Assembly (NCBI GenBank): GCA_963834135.1
Contig: CAWIAN010000010.1
Span: 1-64,000, forward strand
Source of the DNA: Bog-257 sp963834135
GTDB taxonomy: Bacteria > Acidobacteriota > Terriglobia > Terriglobales > Acidobacteriaceae
Reading direction: 5' to 3'
DNA: 64,000 bases
The notes under the pieces are model-generated. The model searched no databases, was not told the origin of the DNA, and was given only the letters and a program-made list of their open reading frames with translations. Of this stretch, positions 26,162-34,413 are shown piece by piece. Position numbers and translations under genes: made by a program. Each line of letters opens with the position of its first letter. Position 1 is the first letter of the stretch.

Positions 26162-26824
26162 CTAACCGCCGGCGTGCCTCAAGACCGTGTAGAAATCTTC
26201 CAGCCCGTTGAACATGATCTGGATTCCAATGCAGAGCACGAGGAAGGCTGACAGCCTTATGAGGATGCTCGTGCCGGTGGTGCCAAGCAACTGTTGCAGT
26301 CGTTCTGAGAACCAGTAGCACAGGAAGATCGCGAGGCCGATCAGTGCGATTCCAATGACCGCTGTCAGGGCATTCACGATCAGCTGCAGGTGACGCTCCT
26401 CGTGAAGATTGCTGCCCAGCGTAAGCGCGACGGCAATTGAGCCGGGGCCGACGGTAAGCGGCATGGTCAGAGGATAGAAGGCCAGCGAGTAGATTTCCTG
26501 ATGATTGGGAGAGTCGACGATGCGCTCGGTCATGTCGCTTTTCCGGTTAAGAATGGTCCAGCCTGCGAAAGTAACTACAAGTCCGCCGCCAACCTGAACT
26601 GCAGCCAAGCTGATACCAAAAAATTGCAGAATGTATCCGCCGATGAACAGCGATGCCACCAGCAGAGCAGCGCCGTTGACCGCGACGCGCATGGCCACCG
26701 TGCGTCGGACCTTCGCCGGATAGCCCAGCGTCATCTCGGCGAAGATCGGCGCCATGCCCAGCGGGTTCACGATGGGAAGCAGAGCGGCAAAAATCAGTAA
26801 CACATTGCGAATCGAAGCGTACAT
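26162..26824 (-). CDS. MarC family integral membrane protein
   Basis: Six-helix inner-membrane protein of 220 residues in the MarC/UPF0056 family, function unresolved (earlier claims of a multidrug role were not upheld for E. coli MarC). Family features: LLPIVNPLGMAPIFAEMT near the N-terminus, GGGLVVTFAGWTIL, FYPLTMPLTVGPGSIAVAL in the middle and a C-terminal RLSAFLVLCIGIQIMFNGL. Length is normal. It is convergent with the M56 gene and divergent from nhaA, with an intergenic gap of only about 120 bases to the latter. No visible regulatory site. Confidence 0.92.
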   Translation of the reverse strand: MYASIRNVLLIFAALLPIVNPLGMAPIFAEMTLGYPAKVRRTVAMRVAVNGAALLVASLFIGGYILQFFGISLAAVQVGGGLVVTFAGWTILNRKSDMTERIVDSPNHQEIYSLAFYPLTMPLTVGPGSIAVALTLGSNLHEERHLQLIVNALTAVIGIALIGLAIFLCYWFSERLQQLLGTTGTSILIRLSAFLVLCIGIQIMFNGLEDFYTVLRHAGG

Positions 26825-26948
26825 AAGAGTCTCTCAGCATAGCCGAGGTGTTCCATGTTGCCAATGCGGAACCATTCAGCGTTGACTTGGAAGCGTCGAA
26901 TGCGTTCAATGAATAGCGCCGCTGTAATTGGGAGTAGCTGCTACTACC

Positions 26949-28337
26949 ATGGGTATTCCGCCACGCACCTTCGGAGCGCTTCAGATCAAGTTGCGCGAGT
27001 CGCTGGTTACACGCGCAGTTGTCCTGCCGATCCAGCAGTTCATCCATATTCAGGGAATCAGCAGTTTCGCCTTGCTGGCTGCGGCAATCATTGCCCTCAT
27101 CTGGGCAAACTCTCCGTGGCAGGCCTCCTACCATCATGTGTGGGAAGTGGAATTAACACTCTCAGGTCTGAGGCTGCCTGTGCACGCCTGGATCAACGAC
27201 GCGTTGATGGCGATCTTTTTCTTTTTAGTTGGCATGGAAATTAAGCACGAGATCGTCCACGGTGAGTTGGCCGACATTCGTCGTGCGGCGTTGCCCATTT
27301 TCGGCGCGCTGGGCGGAATGATTGTTCCCGCGCTTCTGTTCGTCGCGTTTAACTTTCGCCAGCCTGGACAGCACGGATGGGGCGTCCCCATGGCCACCGA
27401 CATTGCCTTCTCGCTCGGAGTGCTGGGTATGGTGAAGGGAATACCGTCAGACCTGAAGGTGTTTCTGTTATCGCTGGCAATTGCCGACGACATCGGCGCC
27501 ATTATTGTGATCGCGATTTTCTATAGCGGCTCTTTGGACCGCACGGCGTTATTCGTCGGGATCCTCATACTCGGCGTTATCTACCTGCTCTTGAAGCTGG
27601 GGATTTATCGCCCGATTTTGTATTTCGTGCTGGGTGTCGGCTTCTGGGTGGCGATCTTACGCTCTGGAATTCACGCGACAATCGCTGGTGTCATCCTGGG
27701 ATTCATGGTTCCCACGACAGCAACGTTGTCGCTGGTTGATTTTCAGGACATCGCGACCGGCATGTCGAGAGATTTCCGCGACGCCATGTCGAGGAATGAT
27801 TTGCAGGGGGCTAAGAATCTGCTTGGCGGCTTCGATGCGTTGCTGAATGGTACCGAGTCTACATCGGAGAGGCTGACGCGCCAGTTGAACGATTGGGTGT
27901 CGTTCCTGGTATTGCCGCTTTTCGCACTGGCGAATGCGGGGGTAAGTTTTTCTGGCGGAGCCTGGAAGGATTTGCTCACCAGCCGCATTGCCTGGGGAGT
28001 TGTGATTGGACTGGTGATAGGCAAGCCGCTCGGCATCATCGGTTTCGCCAAAGCCGCGGTGCGAGCGGGTTTAGCCCAAATGCCGCCCGGCGTCACCTGG
28101 AGGCAACTCAATGCTGTCGGTTTGCTGGCCGGCATCGGATTCACGGTTTCCATCTTCATCAGTTCGCTGGCCTTCGACGATGCTATCCACTTGATGGAAG
28201 CCAAGACGGCCGTGTTGGGTGCGTCGGTGATTGCGGGTGTACTTGGCTATCTGACATTGCGGGAGGCCACAGTGCCCGAGCAGGAACAAGCTTCCGAGAT
28301 CCGCGCCGAATCGACTGCTACCGGTGACTCTCAATAA
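26949..28337 (+). CDS. nhaA: Na+/H+ antiporter NhaA
   Basis: Inner-membrane antiporter of 462 residues exchanging sodium for protons. The family signatures are clear: FFFLVGMEIKHEIVHGEL, GALGGMIVPAL, ATDIAFSLGVLGMV, and the ion-binding pair of aspartates in LAIADDIGAIIVIA (equivalent to Asp163/Asp164 of E. coli NhaA). About eleven or twelve hydrophobic segments. It is longer than E. coli NhaA (388), with an insertion near residues 265-310 (FQDIATGMSRDFRDAMSRND) and a polar tail; such lengths are common outside enterobacteria. I placed the start at the ATG at 26949; a TTG at 26928 would add seven residues. Monocistronic. Confidence 0.95.
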   Translation: MGIPPRTFGALQIKLRESLVTRAVVLPIQQFIHIQGISSFALLAAAIIALIWANSPWQASYHHVWEVELTLSGLRLPVHAWINDALMAIFFFLVGMEIKHEIVHGELADIRRAALPIFGALGGMIVPALLFVAFNFRQPGQHGWGVPMATDIAFSLGVLGMVKGIPSDLKVFLLSLAIADDIGAIIVIAIFYSGSLDRTALFVGILILGVIYLLLKLGIYRPILYFVLGVGFWVAILRSGIHATIAGVILGFMVPTTATLSLVDFQDIATGMSRDFRDAMSRNDLQGAKNLLGGFDALLNGTESTSERLTRQLNDWVSFLVLPLFALANAGVSFSGGAWKDLLTSRIAWGVVIGLVIGKPLGIIGFAKAAVRAGLAQMPPGVTWRQLNAVGLLAGIGFTVSIFISSLAFDDAIHLMEAKTAVLGASVIAGVLGYLTLREATVPEQEQASEIRAESTATGDSQ

Positions 28338-28528
28338 ACGGCAGCCCAGATGGCGATAAACGCGTTACAATTTGACAGTTCTTTTCTAGCCCACGACAAT
28401 GCCGTTCCGTCGCATTGCTTGAAAAAACACATACGTTGCCGGATGCTCTTTTCTGGTGCATTTGAGTGGATTCTCGCTGTAGCTGGCTGGACAGATGTCG
28501 GTCCGCCATCACTACGAAAGGGGAGTTT

Positions 28529-29311
28529 ATGCGTTCCCGAATGTCAGCGCTCGTGCTCAGTTTAGTTTTGGCATTAGCTTTTACAGGATGCAACAAGCAG
28601 CAAAGTCAGAACCAGCCGCCGGCGGCCGACAACTCGATGGCGCAAAACCAGCCTCCTGCCGGCAATGCTCAGAACCAGCAACCGGCTCCGTCGCAGCAGC
28701 AACAGATGGCACCGGCGGCTCCCGTCCAGCAGGCCGCTCCGGCTCCGCCGCCGCCTCCACCACCCCCGCCGCCGTTGGTTATTCCGGCTGGTGCGAGCCT
28801 CGTCGTTCGCATGGGTAACACCATCAATACCAAAACGGCGAATACCGGAGACTCGTTTACCGGTACCCTGGCTCAATCCGTGGCAGTCGACGGCGTTGTG
28901 GCCATTCCCTCTGGCGCAGGCGTAGCCGGAACCGTGGTCGACTCCAAGTCGCCTGGACGTTTCAAGGGCGAAGGCACGCTGTCTGTAGCACTGACCTCGA
29001 TTAACGTTCGTGGAGTGCCGACTTCAATTCAGAGCTCGACCTATACACAAACTGTGAAAGGTAAAGGCAAGCGGACGGCCGTTATGGCCGGCGGCGGTAC
29101 CGGAGCTGGCGCGCTGATCGGCGGACTCGCGGGCGGTGGTAAGGGTGCGTTGATCGGCGGTCTGGTAGGAGCTGGCGCAGGCACCGCGGGTGCAGCCTTC
29201 ACTGGTAACAAGGAGCTTCAGATCCCGGCCGAGTCGGTGGTCACATTCAAGCTTGGAAACTCCATCACCGTGAAGCGTTCAGGCAAGTCGGAATCTCAGG
29301 ACAATCAATAG
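28529..29311 (+). CDS. Lipoprotein with proline-rich linker and glycine zipper
   Basis: Predicted lipoprotein of 260 residues. The signal peptide ends in the lipobox LAFTGC (Cys near residue 19). A Gln/Pro/Asn-rich linker with a run of ten prolines (about residues 65-82) would span the periplasm or peptidoglycan. A folded beta domain follows (PAGASLVVRMGNTINTKTA), then a glycine-zipper segment AGALIGGLAGGGKGALIGG that could insert into or pack against a membrane, and a short beta end. AAAGGGGAG gives a strong ribosome binding site before the ATG at 28529. A good terminator follows. Probably an outer-membrane-associated structural lipoprotein; role unknown. Confidence 0.82.
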   Translation: MRSRMSALVLSLVLALAFTGCNKQQSQNQPPAADNSMAQNQPPAGNAQNQQPAPSQQQQMAPAAPVQQAAPAPPPPPPPPPPLVIPAGASLVVRMGNTINTKTANTGDSFTGTLAQSVAVDGVVAIPSGAGVAGTVVDSKSPGRFKGEGTLSVALTSINVRGVPTSIQSSTYTQTVKGKGKRTAVMAGGGTGAGALIGGLAGGGKGALIGGLVGAGAGTAGAAFTGNKELQIPAESVVTFKLGNSITVKRSGKSESQDNQ

Positions 29312-29332
29312 TTCGAAAGCTCGCGAAAGAAA

Positions 29333-29361
29333 AGGAGGCTCAGGCCTCCTCTTCTTTTTTT
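29333..29361 (+). terminator. Rho-independent terminator after lipoprotein gene
   Basis: Stem AGGAGGC (29333-29339) and GCCTCCT (29344-29350) with a TCAG loop, followed by CTTC and a run of seven T. Lies 20 bases after the lipoprotein stop. Confidence 0.88.
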
Positions 29362-29431
29362 GTGTCAGCTGAGTGACAGGGGCTGGCCCGGAAGAAGCGG
29401 CTTCCTGTGCAGCGCGGGGAAGTCTGGTCGA

Positions 29432-29965
29432 TCAGGCCGCCTTGCGGTGATGAATGGCGTCGCGTACGCGGTTGTGCATTGCATCCGTCCAATCGGTCAT
29501 GCCGTGATCGTTGCGCGCGTGTTCCACCACTTTCTCCATGACTTCTTCTTCGGTTTTTCCACTCGTCTCCCAGCGACAGTTGCTATTGCCCACGTCGGCG
29601 CAGCGGAAGGTGTGATCCTTTCCACCGTGACTCGTATTCATCGAGTGGGCGCTGGCGCTGGTACGTCGCGACAGGTCGGCCTGATTACCGCCTGCATCCT
29701 CTGACCGGCGCTTATTCGTGGTTGCCGCGTCGCTCGCGCGCTGCGAAGCGGTCGTCATGTCGTCGCCGAGATTGCCTTTCATCTGGCCTGCGCGCGTGGC
29801 TTCGGGATTGTCGGTTGGGATGACCTCGCGCTCGTCGCTGGTTGTGCCCCAGCCTGCAGTACCGACGGAAGGAGCGGACGGGTTGATGCCGCCCGCGTGG
29901 GATCCGAAGTTCGGGTTCGTTCCCGCATCCGGAGAGTTGGATTGTTTGTTGATTTTCTCTGCCAT
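29432..29965 (-). CDS. DUF1059 domain protein with disordered N-terminus
   Basis: Cytoplasmic protein of 177 residues. The C-terminal 65 residues form a DUF1059 domain: HTFRCADVGNSNCRW, then ETSGKTEEEVMEKVVEHARNDHGM, a small fold with two cysteines and two histidines that may bind metal. The N-terminal 110 residues are polar, rich in Asn, Gly, Ser, Thr and Arg, and probably disordered (a stress-protein-like composition). AAGGAGTCGTGT precedes the ATG at 29965. It is convergent with the lipoprotein gene and follows glmU on the same strand after about 100 bases. Specific role unknown. Confidence 0.82.
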   Translation of the reverse strand: MAEKINKQSNSPDAGTNPNFGSHAGGINPSAPSVGTAGWGTTSDEREVIPTDNPEATRAGQMKGNLGDDMTTASQRASDAATTNKRRSEDAGGNQADLSRRTSASAHSMNTSHGGKDHTFRCADVGNSNCRWETSGKTEEEVMEKVVEHARNDHGMTDWTDAMHNRVRDAIHHRKAA

Positions 29966-30062
29966 ACACGACTCCTTGAAGAAGTAGGATGGCGCTCCAT
30001 CCGAGACCGATGGATGGAAATTGAGAGCTGCACGGCAAATTCCAGAGCTGAAGTGTGGTGAG

Positions 30063-31478
30063 CTATTCCTTCTGCTTTTTTACTCTGGCTCGGCGTTCCT
30101 TCGCCCAGCCCGTCTTATTCACTTGTGGAGCTCTGCCGATTGCCAGGGCATCCTCAGGAACGTCTTCCGTGACGCAGGTAGCTGCGGCGACGTAAGAATT
30201 TCGTCCAACCCGCAGGGGAGCGACGAGGGTGGTATCGCTTCCGATGAAAGCGCCATCGTCGATGATAGTTTTGGTCTTGTTCACACCATCGTAGTTGCAG
30301 GTGATGGTTCCGGCGCCGACGTTCACCCCGTCGCCAACCTCGGCGTCCCCGAGGTAGGTCAGGTGGTTGGCCTTTGATCGTTTACCCAGGCGCGTCTTTT
30401 TGGTTTCAACAAAGTTGCCGACATGTGCCCCTTCGCCGATGTCGCAGCCCGGACGAAGATGCGAGTACGGACCCAGTTCCGCACCATCGCGCACAATCGA
30501 GTCCTCCAGCATACAGCCAGGGCGGATAAGCACATTGTCGCCCAACTCGCAGTTAGAGATCACGGAGTAGGAACGGATACGGCAATCCGAGCCGATCTTG
30601 GTCTTGCCGATGAGCTGCACAAACGGCTCGATGACCGTGTCAGTACCGATCTCTACGTCGGCATCGATATCGCAGGTCTCGGGACGGAAGATCGTGGTAC
30701 CGGCCAGCATCAGTTCGCGGGCTTTCTTAGCGCGCAGCTTGGCATCGAGCTCGGCCAATTCCATCCGGGTGTTGACGCCTAACACTTCGTCTGAATCCTC
30801 GGCGCGAAGGGCCACAACTTTTTCGCCGGCCTTGTCTAGTAAAGGCACGATGTCGGTCAGATAGTACTCACCGTGAGCGTTCGCGGTTCCGATTTTTCCT
30901 ATCTCCGCGTAAAGCGAACCTACAGCAAATGCGTAAATGCCGGAGTTGATCTCACGCTGGTTTGTTTCGCCGTTCTGCAACGCTTTCTGCTCGACGATGC
31001 GCTCCACCTCGTCCGTCTCAACACCGTTGGCTCGCTTACGAAAGATTCGTCCGTAGCCGGTGGCGTCCGCGGGCTCCGCCGTAAGAATGGTCATCGCAGC
31101 GCCGCGGTCAAGGTGAAAGTCTCGAACCCGCGTGATGGTTTCTTCGGTAATCAGCGGAACGTCACCCGACAGCACCAGCACATGATCGAAGCTCTTCAGG
31201 GCCGCGGCGGCTTCCATCATGGCGTGCCCCGTGCCGCGCTGCTCGCGCTGCAAGACGAAGCCAATACCAGAAGACTGAAGCGCAGCTCGCACCTTCTCGG
31301 CCTCGTGTCCGATGATGGCAAAGATATTCTGCGGGGCGACGACCTTGGACGCCGCTGCGACCACGTGCGCCAGCAGAGGTTTGCCGCCGATTTCGTGCAG
31401 CACTTTCGGTCGACGGGATTTCAGCCGCGTACCTTTTCCAGCGGCGAGAATGACGATGGCGAAGGAAGTGTTAGTCAT
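30063..31478 (-). CDS. glmU: Bifunctional UDP-GlcNAc pyrophosphorylase / GlcN-1-P acetyltransferase GlmU
   Basis: Cytoplasmic enzyme of 471 residues making UDP-N-acetylglucosamine for peptidoglycan and lipid A. The N-terminal uridyltransferase domain (1-230) has LAAGKGTRLKSRRPKVLHEI, the QREQRGTGHA loop and LSGDVPLI. The C-terminal left-handed beta helix (255-450) shows the hexapeptide rhythm, the FVETKKTRLG and NHLTYLGDAEVG segments, and the acetyl-CoA site NVGAGTITCNYDGVNK. It has the basic C-terminal tail common in GlmU. On the minus strand downstream of yvcK, with 244 bases between them that contain a pair of inverted repeats. Intact. Confidence 0.97.
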   Translation of the reverse strand: MTNTSFAIVILAAGKGTRLKSRRPKVLHEIGGKPLLAHVVAAASKVVAPQNIFAIIGHEAEKVRAALQSSGIGFVLQREQRGTGHAMMEAAAALKSFDHVLVLSGDVPLITEETITRVRDFHLDRGAAMTILTAEPADATGYGRIFRKRANGVETDEVERIVEQKALQNGETNQREINSGIYAFAVGSLYAEIGKIGTANAHGEYYLTDIVPLLDKAGEKVVALRAEDSDEVLGVNTRMELAELDAKLRAKKARELMLAGTTIFRPETCDIDADVEIGTDTVIEPFVQLIGKTKIGSDCRIRSYSVISNCELGDNVLIRPGCMLEDSIVRDGAELGPYSHLRPGCDIGEGAHVGNFVETKKTRLGKRSKANHLTYLGDAEVGDGVNVGAGTITCNYDGVNKTKTIIDDGAFIGSDTTLVAPLRVGRNSYVAAATCVTEDVPEDALAIGRAPQVNKTGWAKERRARVKKQKE

Positions 31479-31501
31479 CGGTTCGGAAAGCTAAAGGCGA
31501 T

Positions 31502-31700
31502 TTCACCACAGAGGCACGGAGAATTTCCCTGGTTCTCAGATCTCGATGCTTCTGGATGAGATTAGATTGTATCGTTTGTTACCAGTGTAAACGCCAGGTA
31601 GCAGATGCTGTAGCAACAGTGACTGAGTTAGCCCAGCGCATCGACGCCAACAGGATTTGTCAAAACAAGATCTCGGTGCGCTCCGCGTCTCCGTGGTGAA
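31502..31700. repeat. Paired inverted repeats, CACAGAGGCACGGAG family (copy pair 1)
   Basis: A 20-base sequence at 31502-31521 containing CCACAGAGGCACGGAG is matched in reverse complement at 31681-31700 with three mismatches. The pair brackets about 160 bases without coding potential between glmU and yvcK. The same end sequence occurs as another inverted pair between mqnA and dprA at 43658-43818, but the DNA inside differs, so the ends are the repeated part. Confidence 0.75.
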
Positions 31701-31722
31701 CCTGCTCCGACATGCGGCAAGG

Positions 31723-32799
31723 CTACGGCTGCTGCTGGATCGCATGTACGGGTGCGTCGCGAAGTTCCATCATCAGGCGCAGCAGATCCTTCGCCACCCG
31801 GTATGTATCATGGCGGGCAATTAAGCCTTCGCTGGGATGGACCTCTTCGGTCATATACTCGCCGAGCACAGGTTTTACTCCGAGAGCTTTAATCTGCTCC
31901 ACATCGGGCTCAATCTGCGACTGCTGCTTTTCCGCATACTTGGTTGCCAATTCCGGTGATGCGGGTGTGCGATTCACCAGGGCGTAGTCGAAGAACTGAT
32001 GGTGGGCGTGCTGATAAAGGGCGCGAATGTGATCGGACGCCGTCAGGCCCAGGCTCTCGTTGGCCTGAGTCATCAGGTTGCAGACAAAAACCTTCACCGC
32101 GTGAGAGTGGGCGATCGCCTCCGCAACCTCGCGCACCAGCAGATTCGGCACCAGGCTGGTGAACAGGGAACCCGGTCCGATCGTGATCAGGTCAGCGTTC
32201 TCGATCGCTTCCAGCGCTTTGGGCAGAGCCTTAGCGTCGGCCGGCGCCATGTGCAGTTCAACAATGCGCCTATCGCTGGCTGTAATGTTTGTCTCGCCGC
32301 GCACCATCGAGCCGTCATCCATGATCGCGTAAAGCTGCGCGTTGTCCGTGGTGGAGGGGTAAATGTGCCCGCGCGTCGCCAGGATCGCGGAAGACTGCTC
32401 AACCGCCTGACTGAAGTCACCCGTGATGGCGCTCATCGCCGAGAGGAACAGATTGCCGAAGCTATGTCCTCCCAGTCCTTCGCCGGCAGGGAAGCGGTAT
32501 CGAAACAGACGCGACAGCAACGCTTCTTCCTCTGACAAAGCCACGATGCAATTGCGAATGTCGCCGGGGGCGGGAAGGTTGAGTTCCTTGCGAAGCCGGC
32601 CGCTTGAGCCGCCATCGTCGCTGACGGTTACGATCGCCGAAAGATCGGAGATGCAACGCACGATACCCGGCGCCGCCTCCTCACCCGCCGTGATGACGTA
32701 CTGCTTGAGCCCGTGCAGTAAGGTGGATAGGCCGGTGCCGCCGCCCATTGCCACAGTTTTGACGGCCCGCGTGTCGGCGGTGATGGAATAGCCCGGCAT
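31723..32799 (-). CDS. yvcK: YvcK/CofD-like UDP-sugar-binding protein
   Basis: Cytoplasmic protein of 358 residues in the YvcK/UPF0052 family, a CofD-like fold. B. subtilis YvcK binds UDP-GlcNAc, is needed on gluconeogenic carbon sources and affects peptidoglycan synthesis and cell shape. Signatures: AMGGGTGLSTLLHGLK at the N-terminus, VTVSDDGGSSGRLR, PAPGDIRNCIVALS, GLGGHSFGNLFL, IGPGSLFTSLVPNLLV and VCNLMTQANES. Its position beside glmU, which makes UDP-GlcNAc, fits this role. The upstream TPR gene, when corrected for a frameshift, ends 21 bases before the yvcK start, making TPR-yvcK-glmU a likely operon. Confidence 0.94.
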   Translation of the reverse strand: MPGYSITADTRAVKTVAMGGGTGLSTLLHGLKQYVITAGEEAAPGIVRCISDLSAIVTVSDDGGSSGRLRKELNLPAPGDIRNCIVALSEEEALLSRLFRYRFPAGEGLGGHSFGNLFLSAMSAITGDFSQAVEQSSAILATRGHIYPSTTDNAQLYAIMDDGSMVRGETNITASDRRIVELHMAPADAKALPKALEAIENADLITIGPGSLFTSLVPNLLVREVAEAIAHSHAVKVFVCNLMTQANESLGLTASDHIRALYQHAHHQFFDYALVNRTPASPELATKYAEKQQSQIEPDVEQIKALGVKPVLGEYMTEEVHPSEGLIARHDTYRVAKDLLRLMMELRDAPVHAIQQQP

Positions 32800-32820
32800 G
32801 GTAAGTCGGATGGTCTGAAG

Positions 32821-33466
32821 TTAATAACGCCACTTATCCGGTTCGTTCGGCGTATCGGCGCTGGTATCGGGGTAGAGCAATTCGGTGAACCGAGGATCGT
32901 CGGCCAGATTCTTGAAATCCGAGTCATTTCGCGCCTGATAACGGTTTGAGGGATTCAAGCCGGATCGCCTCATTCAAATTGCTGATGGCCTCGGGAAAAT
33001 GTCCCGTCAGGCAGTTCAGCGCCGCAGTTCCGTACCAGATGAAATCAAGCTTGGGAAACTTCGTGGTCAGCAGATCGAAATTCTCGCGAGCCGTGACATA
33101 GTCGCCCATATTCATCAGCGAGACGGCATAGTCGAACTGCTCCTCCGGCGTCTTGAAGGTATTAGAGGCCCGGTTCATCTGCTGATTGCAACTGCTCAGG
33201 TGCACGGAAGCCCGGTCCGCTAACTCAGGACTGGGACCGGCCAGAACTTTCTCGAAATAAGATTTCGCCCGATCGTACTTGTGGACTTGAAGCGCCTTCA
33301 GGCCGGCTTCGTAATTCTGCACCGCTTGCGTAAACCGTGGATCGTCGCCGACCTTCATGGGCTTGGCTCCTCTCCCTTTAACCTCTGGAGCGGCCATGTG
33401 TAATCCCTTCGCCTTGTTAGACTTGGAATCACTTTCCTTAACGTTTTCTGACGCTTTTTTAGTCAT
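32821..33466 (-). CDS. TPR repeat protein, apparent frameshift near the C-terminus
   Basis: Protein of about 214 residues after correction. The N-terminus is Lys/Ser-rich; residues 50-180 contain tetratricopeptide-like helices (YEAGLKALQVHKYDRAKSYFEKVL, FDYAVSLMNMGDYVTARENF, WYGTAALNCLTGHFPEAISN). Read literally the frame stops at 32924 after RLESLKPLSGAK. One extra base near 32943 explains this: the next frame continues RYQARNDSDFKNLADDPRFTE and ends at 32821, which looks like the natural C-terminus of this type of protein and has coding character. Start at the ATG at 33466. Likely a scaffold; partner unknown. It lies directly upstream of yvcK. Confidence 0.72.
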
Positions 33467-33615
33467 CGGGGCAAGCTTCCCTCGGGTCGTCTTGTAAGTC
33501 GGAATCACCGCAGGCCAGGGAGGAGCCTGATTTAATCGCAGGGCATTGGGCTGAGTTATACCCGCATCTCAGGAACTCGTCAACCCACCCCAAAAAGAGC
33601 GGTAAGCGAAAGGCT

Positions 33616-34044
33616 TCAGTCGGTCTTCGCCGCTGTCTCTAGATCGACGGACTTCCAATCCCCGTTAATGATTCCAGCCCTGATCTGCGCGGGTGTTTTC
33701 TTCAACTTATTCTGCTCATAAGCGTAAAAAACTTCTTTCATGCAGATAGCGCAATGCGCGCCGTGAGTCGATTCGAAGCAGCTATGCACGCTGTTGTGAC
33801 CGATGCGCTCGCAATAGCAGTAGCAAGGAATCTGGTTCAGCACGTTGGGAATTTTCGCCGCCAGCTGGTACGCCCGAGTCTGATAAGGGTACTGGAACGA
33901 CTCGCCCCAAAGCTGATCCTGGGGAAGAATCTGCGCTTCTCCGGTCTTCACCGGGCCGACGTTGTATGCCGGCACGTGGTCGGTTTGTGCGAAGCAGACT
34001 GCGGCCAGCAATCCGACAAAAATCAACAAAGCAGATTTGTGCAT
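33616..34044 (-). CDS. CYCXC family cysteine-rich exported protein
   Basis: Exported protein of 142 residues. A signal peptide (MHKSALLIFVGLLAAVCFAQ) precedes a domain with the family hallmark PCYCYCERIGHNSVHSCFE and then HCAICMKE. Seven cysteines and several histidines are clustered within 30 residues, suggesting a metal or iron-sulfur site. Related members in other organisms carry selenocysteine in the signature; here all positions are cysteine codons with no in-frame UGA. No obvious ribosome binding site precedes the ATG at 34044. Monocistronic, role unknown. Confidence 0.8.
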   Translation of the reverse strand: MHKSALLIFVGLLAAVCFAQTDHVPAYNVGPVKTGEAQILPQDQLWGESFQYPYQTRAYQLAAKIPNVLNQIPCYCYCERIGHNSVHSCFESTHGAHCAICMKEVFYAYEQNKLKKTPAQIRAGIINGDWKSVDLETAAKTD

Positions 34045-34413
34045 GGAGGAAAAAACCTTTGCGTTGCATTGTATCGGAGAACAGCGGCAGCTCCCAAATG
34101 GGATGGGAAGTAGGGCGCCACAGACCTTGGTGAAGACTGGCTTTGAAAGGTACGGCTTCGGCCGTGCCGCATACTCCTGCTGTGAGGGTTTAAGTTAGCC
34201 GACCTTTAGCCGACGAGCCATCCGCTAAAGCGGACCGGCATACGCCTCGGAATGGCAACTTCGGCTTGATTCTAGGCTGGGTGCAGCGCATAATGACGCG
34301 GCGAGAACTTGGGAATTTGAAAAGATTGCCATCTTTTCATCTGCCGAATGGTGTCTTCTACATCGTAAATTCCCCACCAATGTTCGCAGGACTCTGCTGA
34401 GGAGGCATCTTCT
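34045..34413. other. Divergent intergenic region with palindromic repeats
   Basis: A 369-base gap between the CYCXC gene and the kinase gene. It holds a GC-rich palindromic stretch near 34150-34170 (GGCTTCGGCCGTGCC) similar in style to the repeats at 15773, and around 34196-34230 a TTAGCCGAC-rich inverted motif (CCGCTAAAGCGG is a perfect palindrome at about 34230). GAGGAGGC just before 34414 is the kinase ribosome binding site. No gene seen. Confidence 0.4.
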
